Origin: Shinella sp.
GTDB taxonomy: Bacteria; Pseudomonadota; Alphaproteobacteria; Rhizobiales; Rhizobiaceae
Assembly (NCBI GenBank): GCA_003248775.1
Contig: QFQX01000041.1
Span: 1-37,768 of the forward strand
DNA: 37,768 bases
Direction: 5' to 3'
Below, in pieces: positions 33,367-37,768 of the stretch. The position numbers and the translations under genes were made by a program. Below the pieces are notes generated by a model. It saw only the letters and a program-made list of their open reading frames with translations, made no database searches and was not told the DNA's origin. Each line of letters starts with the position of its first letter. Position 1 is the stretch's first letter.

Positions 33367-34398
33367 ATGAACAGCTTGAAATCCATTGTCGCCGCTCTCG
33401 CCGTCGGCGTTGCCTGCACCGCCGCAATGCCGGCGCTGGCCGAAACCTCCCAGACCCTCGAAACCGTGAAGAAGGCTGGCACCCTGAAGTGCGGCGCTAA
33501 CGGTCAACTCGCTGGCTTCAGCACCGTTGACTCAGCCGGCAAGTGGACCGGCATGGATGTCGATTTCTGCCGCGCCGTCGCGGCAGCCGTGCTTGGCGAC
33601 GCCAACAAGGCGGAACCGGTGCCCATGACGCCGCAGCAGCGCTTCCCGGCCATCCAATCCGGCGAGATCCAGCTCCTCACCCATACCGTGACGGCGACGC
33701 TGACGCGTGAGGCTTCCGTGGGCATGCTCTTTGCCAAGCCGATCTTCTATGATGGACAGGCCTTCATGGTCAAAAAGTCGCTGAATGTCGGCAGCGCAAA
33801 GGAACTCGACGGCGCTTCCGTCTGCGTCAAGCCCGGCACCGTGACCGAGCAGAATATCGCCGACTTCGCGCGTGCCAACAACATCAAGCTCGAACCGGTC
33901 GTCATCGAGCAGCAACAGCAGGTCGTCGAAGCCTTCCTGAACGATCGCTGCGTCGCCTTCACGGACGATTCCACGGCACTTGCTTCGGTTCGTTCGGAGC
34001 AGTCCAATCCGGATGATTTCGTCATCCTGCCCGAAGTTCTCTCAAAGGAACCGCTGAGCCCGGCCGTCCGCGCCGACGATCCGCGCTGGTTCATGATCGT
34101 CTCCTGGGTTCGCGAAGGACTGGTCGCTGCTGAAGAACTCGGGGTTACACAAGCCAATGTTGACGAGATGAAAGGGTCCAAGGATCCGGCCGTTCAGCGC
34201 CTTCTCGGCGTCAGCGGCGATCTCGGCTCGCTCCTCGGCCTCAGCAACGACTGGATGTACAACGCCATCAAGGCCGGAGGCAACTACGGCGAAATCTACG
34301 AGCGTAATGTCGGCACGTCCTCGCCGCTCAAGCAGGAGCGTGGCATCAACGAGCAGTGGAAGAAGGGCGGACTGATGTACGCCAATCCGCTGATCTAA
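33367..34398 (+). CDS. aapJ: general/polar amino-acid ABC transporter substrate-binding protein (AapJ-like)
   Basis: A 343-residue periplasmic binding protein. It has a clear signal peptide (LKSIVAALAVGVACTAAMPA) with cleavage likely after PALA, then GTLKCGANGQLAGFSTVDSA, DVDFCRAVAAAVLGDANKAE and DRCVAFTDDSTALASVRSEQ. The ending RNVGTSSPLKQERGINEQWK is typical of AapJ/BztA-type proteins. In rhizobia the Aap system imports a wide range of L-amino acids; the present position after dsdA and purU suggests a ligand such as D-serine or an alpha-substituted serine. Two permeases and an ATPase follow in the usual order. Confidence 0.93.
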   Translation: MNSLKSIVAALAVGVACTAAMPALAETSQTLETVKKAGTLKCGANGQLAGFSTVDSAGKWTGMDVDFCRAVAAAVLGDANKAEPVPMTPQQRFPAIQSGEIQLLTHTVTATLTREASVGMLFAKPIFYDGQAFMVKKSLNVGSAKELDGASVCVKPGTVTEQNIADFARANNIKLEPVVIEQQQQVVEAFLNDRCVAFTDDSTALASVRSEQSNPDDFVILPEVLSKEPLSPAVRADDPRWFMIVSWVREGLVAAEELGVTQANVDEMKGSKDPAVQRLLGVSGDLGSLLGLSNDWMYNAIKAGGNYGEIYERNVGTSSPLKQERGINEQWKKGGLMYANPLI

Positions 34399-34409
34399 GA
34401 CCGCCACCA

Positions 34410-34450
34410 GCGAGGGTTCGGGCTCACGGGCCGCGAGCCCTCGCAACCGG
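34410..34450 (+). other. stem-loop between aapJ and aapQ
   Basis: GGGCTC (34420-34425) pairs with GAGCCC (34435-34440), and the flanking GCGAGG and CCTCGC can extend the stem with a bulge on the 5-prime side. It lies in the 190-base gap after aapJ. It is the third binding-protein gene in the window followed by such a structure. The rest of the gap has no visible gene. Confidence 0.45.
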
Positions 34451-34588
34451 CCAGACACCAAAGGCACAGATAACCGCAACACGGAGTCGATCGGCGCTGC
34501 AAGGATGCGCCGGATACGGAATGTTGCGGCGTGTGCCAGATCGTGCCCGGATTGCGGGCGGAGCGGCGACGGATAGGGGTTGCCTCCC

Positions 34589-35770
34589 ATGATTACGCAT
34601 GAAATCCAAAATCCGCCGATTGCGGCGATCGCCAACAAGGGAAGTTTCTGGTGGAACCGCCGGTTCCGTTCATGGATTACCCAGGCTCTCCTCCTGGTGC
34701 TCGTCGGTGCGGCCATCTGGTTTTTCGCCTATAACGCATCGCTGAATATCGGTCGGCAAAAGCTGAGCTTCGGTCTCGATTTCCTGACGCGTGAGGCAGG
34801 GTTCGGCATCGGGGAAGCCTTCATCGACTACACGTCGCAGTCGAGCTTTGCCCGTGCCTTCCTGACCGGTCTGGTCAATACGATCGTTGTCTCGGGCTAT
34901 GCGCTTGTTGTCGCGACGGTCATCGGCTTCATCGTCGGGGTCGGCGCACTCGCGACAAACCATGCTCTCCGGCGGGTCTGCCTAACCTACGTCGCGGTCT
35001 TCCGCAATGTTCCGCTCCTGCTGCAGCTCTATCTCTGGTATTCGATCGCAACCGGGCTCCTGCCGACGCCGGCCGAGGCATGGGGTATCTTCGGCGTCCG
35101 GATCAGCCGCGTCGGCGTGTTTCTGCCAATGCTGCACCTTCAGCCGACGGCCCTTTCGATCACCATCGCTCTGGCGGCGGCGGCGCTGGTCGGCTTTGCC
35201 GTTTGGCGCCTTGCGTTCGACCGGCGGACAGGGCTCCCCGGACTGATCGTCATTATTATGATCGCCCTGGTGGCCGGCATCGTCGCGCTCGTTGCAACGG
35301 GCGGCGCATCTTTCGAGTTGCCCGTCTGGCAAAAGTTCCGCTTCAACGGCGGCATCAAGTTCTCGCCAGAGTTCTCGGCGCTGCTGGTCGGTCTTGCGAC
35401 CTACACGGGAAGCTTCATCGCCGAGATCGTCCGTGCGGGCATTCTCGCGGTGAAAAAGGGGCAAAAGGAGGCGGCGCAGGCACTCGGTCTCTCGCCCGGA
35501 CAGACGATGCGCTACATTGTCATTCCCCAGGCTGCGCGCGTCATCATCCCGCCGCTGACAAGCCAGTATCTCAACCTCGTCAAGAACAGCTCGCTGGGCG
35601 TGGCGATCGGCTATCCCGATCTCGTCTCCATCGGCAATACGACGCTCAACATCACCGGCCGCGCCATCGAGTGCGTTGCCATCATGATGGCCGTCTATCT
35701 CTCGCTAAGCCTGGCGATCTCGGCCGCGATGAATGTCTACAACAAGAAGATGGCGCTACGGACAAGATGA
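34589..35770 (+). CDS. aapQ: amino-acid ABC transporter permease (AapQ-like)
   Basis: A 393-residue permease of the AapQ type, longer than standard polar amino-acid permeases because of the extra central hydrophobic segments (VVLGFAVWRL-like region, then IVIIMIALVAGIVALVATGG). The conserved permease loop reads GQKEAAQALGLSPGQTMRYI with a following PQAARVIIPPLTSQYLNLVK. The ATG at 34589 is preferred to a TTG nine bases earlier. Its end overlaps the aapM start (ATGA), so the two are translated together and form the membrane channel. Confidence 0.94.
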   Translation: MITHEIQNPPIAAIANKGSFWWNRRFRSWITQALLLVLVGAAIWFFAYNASLNIGRQKLSFGLDFLTREAGFGIGEAFIDYTSQSSFARAFLTGLVNTIVVSGYALVVATVIGFIVGVGALATNHALRRVCLTYVAVFRNVPLLLQLYLWYSIATGLLPTPAEAWGIFGVRISRVGVFLPMLHLQPTALSITIALAAAALVGFAVWRLAFDRRTGLPGLIVIIMIALVAGIVALVATGGASFELPVWQKFRFNGGIKFSPEFSALLVGLATYTGSFIAEIVRAGILAVKKGQKEAAQALGLSPGQTMRYIVIPQAARVIIPPLTSQYLNLVKNSSLGVAIGYPDLVSIGNTTLNITGRAIECVAIMMAVYLSLSLAISAAMNVYNKKMALRTR

Positions 35771-36810
35771 GGTCGATCATGCTCTTCAAGCAACAAACGT
35801 CCTGGCGCAATCGGCTCGTGACCGTTCTGGTGATTGCCGTCATAGCCCTGGTCCTCTATCCCGTGTTCCGCTGGGCGGTTCTGGATGCGGTCTGGGGAGC
35901 GAAACCAGTCGAGGCCTGCAACGGTGTCGATGGCGCCTGTTGGCCTGTCATTGCCGAGAAATCGACCCTGATCATCTTTGGCCGCTATCCGACCACGGAG
36001 CTCTGGCGCCCGGCACTCGCTTCGGCCCTGCTGCTCCTGACGGCGATTACAACCGCGTTGCCACGCTTCTGGGGCAAGGGGCTGTTCGCGGCCTGGATCT
36101 ACGCGCCTATCCTGTTCTTCGTGCTGATGGGCGGTGGGGTCGCCGGGTTGTCGCCGGTCCCCTGGACCCAGTGGGGCGGGTTGCCGATCACGATCATGCT
36201 TTCGGTCTTCGGTATCGGCTTTGCATTCCCTATCGGGATACTGCTCGCCTGCGCAAGACTATCGTCGAAACCGGTCATACGCTGGTTTGCAACCTCGTAT
36301 ATCGAGGCGGTGCGCGGCGTGCCCCTCATCACCGTTCTCTTCATGGCTACGTTCATCCTGCCGCTGCTCTTGCCGTCCGGCTGGAACATCAACGCCATGA
36401 TCCGGGCGCAGGTCGCCATCATCCTGTTCACCGCAGCCTATCTGGCCGAGGTGGTTCGTGCTGGATTGCAAACAGTCCCGAAGGGGCAATTCGAGGCATG
36501 CGAAGCCCTCGGAATATCGCGCTTCGAGACCTACACCCGGATAGTATTACCGCAAGCCCTGACGACGGTGATCGCTCCGACGATCAATACGTTCATCACC
36601 GTGCTCAAGGACACCTCGCTCGTTGCGATCGTATCCATCAGCGAACTCCTGATGACCGCCCGGCAGGCTCTTGCCGATCCGCTTTGGCGAACGCATTTCG
36701 TCGAAGTCTATGTCTTCATCGCGATGATCTACTTCGTTTTCTGTTTCGCGATGGGCAAATGGAGCAAGAAACTGGAGCACGCCTACATCTTCTCGAAGGG
36801 TCGGGAATAA
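35767..36810 (+). CDS. aapM: amino-acid ABC transporter permease (AapM-like)
   Basis: A 347-residue permease. The N-terminal half has WRNRLVTVLVIAVIALVLYP and a segment WTQWGGLPITIMLSVFGIGF; the C-terminal half has IEAVRGVPLITVLFMATFIL, then PKGQFEACEALGISRFETYT and TFITVLKDTSLVAIVSISEL, all typical of AapM. The ATG at 35767 overlaps the aapQ stop; a second ATG at 35779 has a better ribosome site (GAGGT six bases upstream) and is a real alternative. It completes the heterodimeric channel with AapQ. Confidence 0.92.
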   Translation: MRSIMLFKQQTSWRNRLVTVLVIAVIALVLYPVFRWAVLDAVWGAKPVEACNGVDGACWPVIAEKSTLIIFGRYPTTELWRPALASALLLLTAITTALPRFWGKGLFAAWIYAPILFFVLMGGGVAGLSPVPWTQWGGLPITIMLSVFGIGFAFPIGILLACARLSSKPVIRWFATSYIEAVRGVPLITVLFMATFILPLLLPSGWNINAMIRAQVAIILFTAAYLAEVVRAGLQTVPKGQFEACEALGISRFETYTRIVLPQALTTVIAPTINTFITVLKDTSLVAIVSISELLMTARQALADPLWRTHFVEVYVFIAMIYFVFCFAMGKWSKKLEHAYIFSKGRE

Positions 36811-36858
36811 GCCGTCTCCGTCACGCAGAAATCTGGAATTCTTACGAGGAATGACGCC

Positions 36859-37596
36859 ATGCAGCATACGGCAGTGGAATTGAAGAACGTCGACAAGTTC
36901 TACAGCGATTTTCACGTTCTGAAGGACGTCACTCTGACGGTCGGCCTCGGTGAAAAGCTCGTTGTCTGCGGCCCTTCCGGCTCGGGAAAATCCACGATGA
37001 TCCGGTGCATCAATCATCTGGAGTCCCATCAAGGCGGCACCATCAATGTCCTTGGCGTGGAACTGAACGACGATGTCCGCAACATCGCCGCCATCCGCAA
37101 GTCCGTCGGCATGGTGTTCCAGCAGTTCAACCTTTTTCCGCACCTGACCGTCCTGGAGAACTGCACGCTGGCGCAAACGCTGGTCGGCGGCCGCAGGCAG
37201 GACGAAGCCGAGGTTGTTGCGATGGAATTGCTACAGCGTGTACGGATTGCGGATCAGGCGAAAAAGTATCCCGGGCAGCTCTCCGGCGGCCAGCAGCAGC
37301 GCGTCGCGATTGCCCGCAGCCTGTCGATGCGTCCAAAAATCATGTTGTTCGATGAGCCCACGTCCGCACTCGATCCGGAAATGGTTAAGGAAGTTCTCGA
37401 CGTCATGGGCGAACTGGCGGCAGACGGCATGACCATGGTCTGCGTCACCCATGAAATGGGCTTCGCAAGATCAGTGGCCGATCGGATAATCTTCATGGAC
37501 CATGGACGGCTCGTTGAGCAAAACACGTCACAGCAGTTCTTCGAAAATCCAAGAGAGCCGCGGCTCCGGGAGTTCTTGTCGCAAGTGCTTCACTAA
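36859..37596 (+). CDS. aapP: amino-acid ABC transporter ATP-binding protein (AapP/GlnQ-like)
   Basis: A 245-residue ATPase. Walker A is GPSGSGKSTMIRCINHLE at about residue 39, the signature LSGGQQQRVAIARSL at about 140, Walker B IMLFDEPTSALDPEMV at about 161, and the switch His in VTHEMGF at about 195. It energises the AapQM channel. The gene ends the operon that begins at 28696; nothing but an intergenic palindrome follows before the window edge. Confidence 0.95.
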   Translation: MQHTAVELKNVDKFYSDFHVLKDVTLTVGLGEKLVVCGPSGSGKSTMIRCINHLESHQGGTINVLGVELNDDVRNIAAIRKSVGMVFQQFNLFPHLTVLENCTLAQTLVGGRRQDEAEVVAMELLQRVRIADQAKKYPGQLSGGQQQRVAIARSLSMRPKIMLFDEPTSALDPEMVKEVLDVMGELAADGMTMVCVTHEMGFARSVADRIIFMDHGRLVEQNTSQQFFENPREPRLREFLSQVLH

Positions 37597-37692
37597 TTCT
37601 ACCTTGATCGCGTTCCAATGGAAAACACCGCTGGAGCCAACTCAAAACTGGATAAAATCTGGGGCAGGTCACCGCGGCACTCTGGGATGGGC

Positions 37693-37768
37693 TAAAGCGT
37701 ATCGCGATCTTTCAGCTTCGCTCTCTACGCTTTAAGTCCTTGTTTCATCGCATGTCGTTGCCGCAAAA
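37693..37768. repeat. partial rhizobial-type intergenic palindromic repeat
   Basis: TAAAGCGTA (37693-37701) and TACGCTTTA (37726-37734) form a perfect 9-bp inverted repeat, followed by AGTCCTTGTTTCATCGCATG and more to the edge. The wording resembles the abundant intergenic palindromes of Rhizobium/Agrobacterium genomes, judged from memory. The element is cut by the end of the window. It may also serve as a terminator after aapP. Confidence 0.45.

Noticed and set aside
35080..35766. Long N-terminal extension of the AapM frame inside aapQ
   Set aside because: The frame is open across aapQ, but the aapQ frame encodes a clear permease there. The AapM protein begins at the ATG overlapping the aapQ stop.

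Overview
The window looks like accessory DNA from a member of the Rhizobiales, most likely a Rhizobium/Agrobacterium relative. The evidence is an aapJQMP-type amino-acid transporter with its typical gene order, many solute-binding-protein transporters, a high-GC coding style (by eye) and a rhizobial-looking intergenic palindrome at the right edge. No tRNA, rRNA, CRISPR array or phage gene was seen. Nearly everything is transport plus catabolism, arranged in four regulated blocks with decayed gene remnants between them.

Left edge (1-3080): one intact MYG1-family gene, then about 1.8 kb of gene graveyard holding a LuxR-type DNA-binding-domain remnant, a broken MFS transporter, strong hairpins and one doubtful small ORF.

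Block 1 (3080-18225) is a probable LacI regulon. A minus-strand operon encodes a proline-racemase-family enzyme, GMC oxidoreductase, cupin, alpha/beta hydrolase, aspartate dehydrogenase, SDR, NIPSNAP protein and GlcG/HbpS-like protein. The lacI gene lies upstream of it on the same strand, and divergent from lacI is a plus-strand operon with a CUT1 ABC importer, aldehyde dehydrogenase and aspartate ammonia-lyase. Three near-identical AAACGTTT-core operators tie the units together; two of them bracket a good promoter for the catabolic operon. The presence of both aspartate dehydrogenase and aspartase suggests that the unknown substrate is broken down to aspartate, or releases it.

Block 2 (18244-20389): a HAD-phosphatase remnant, a MarR regulator, a divergent two-domain cupin protein and an IS110-type transposase remnant. 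The second domain of this cupin resembles the cupin of block 1. Block 3 (20615-27349): a CUT2 (ribose-type) ABC importer with two permeases, an inositol-monophosphatase-family enzyme and an MFS transporter.

Block 4 (27557-37596): a LysR regulator divergent from an operon encoding a variant serine hydroxymethyltransferase, D-serine ammonia-lyase, FolD, PurU and the Aap-type ABC importer. The SHMT carries Thr60 where ordinary SHMT has a conserved active-site Tyr, and Thr234 instead of His before the PLP lysine. Together with a D-serine deaminase and the two enzymes that turn methylene-THF into formate, this suggests a route for alpha-(hydroxymethyl)serine or alpha-methylserine: import, retro-aldol cleavage to a D-amino acid plus methylene-THF, D-serine to pyruvate, and the C1 unit to formate. 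This is the most interesting hypothesis in the window. It is inferred from residues and gene order and has not been tested.
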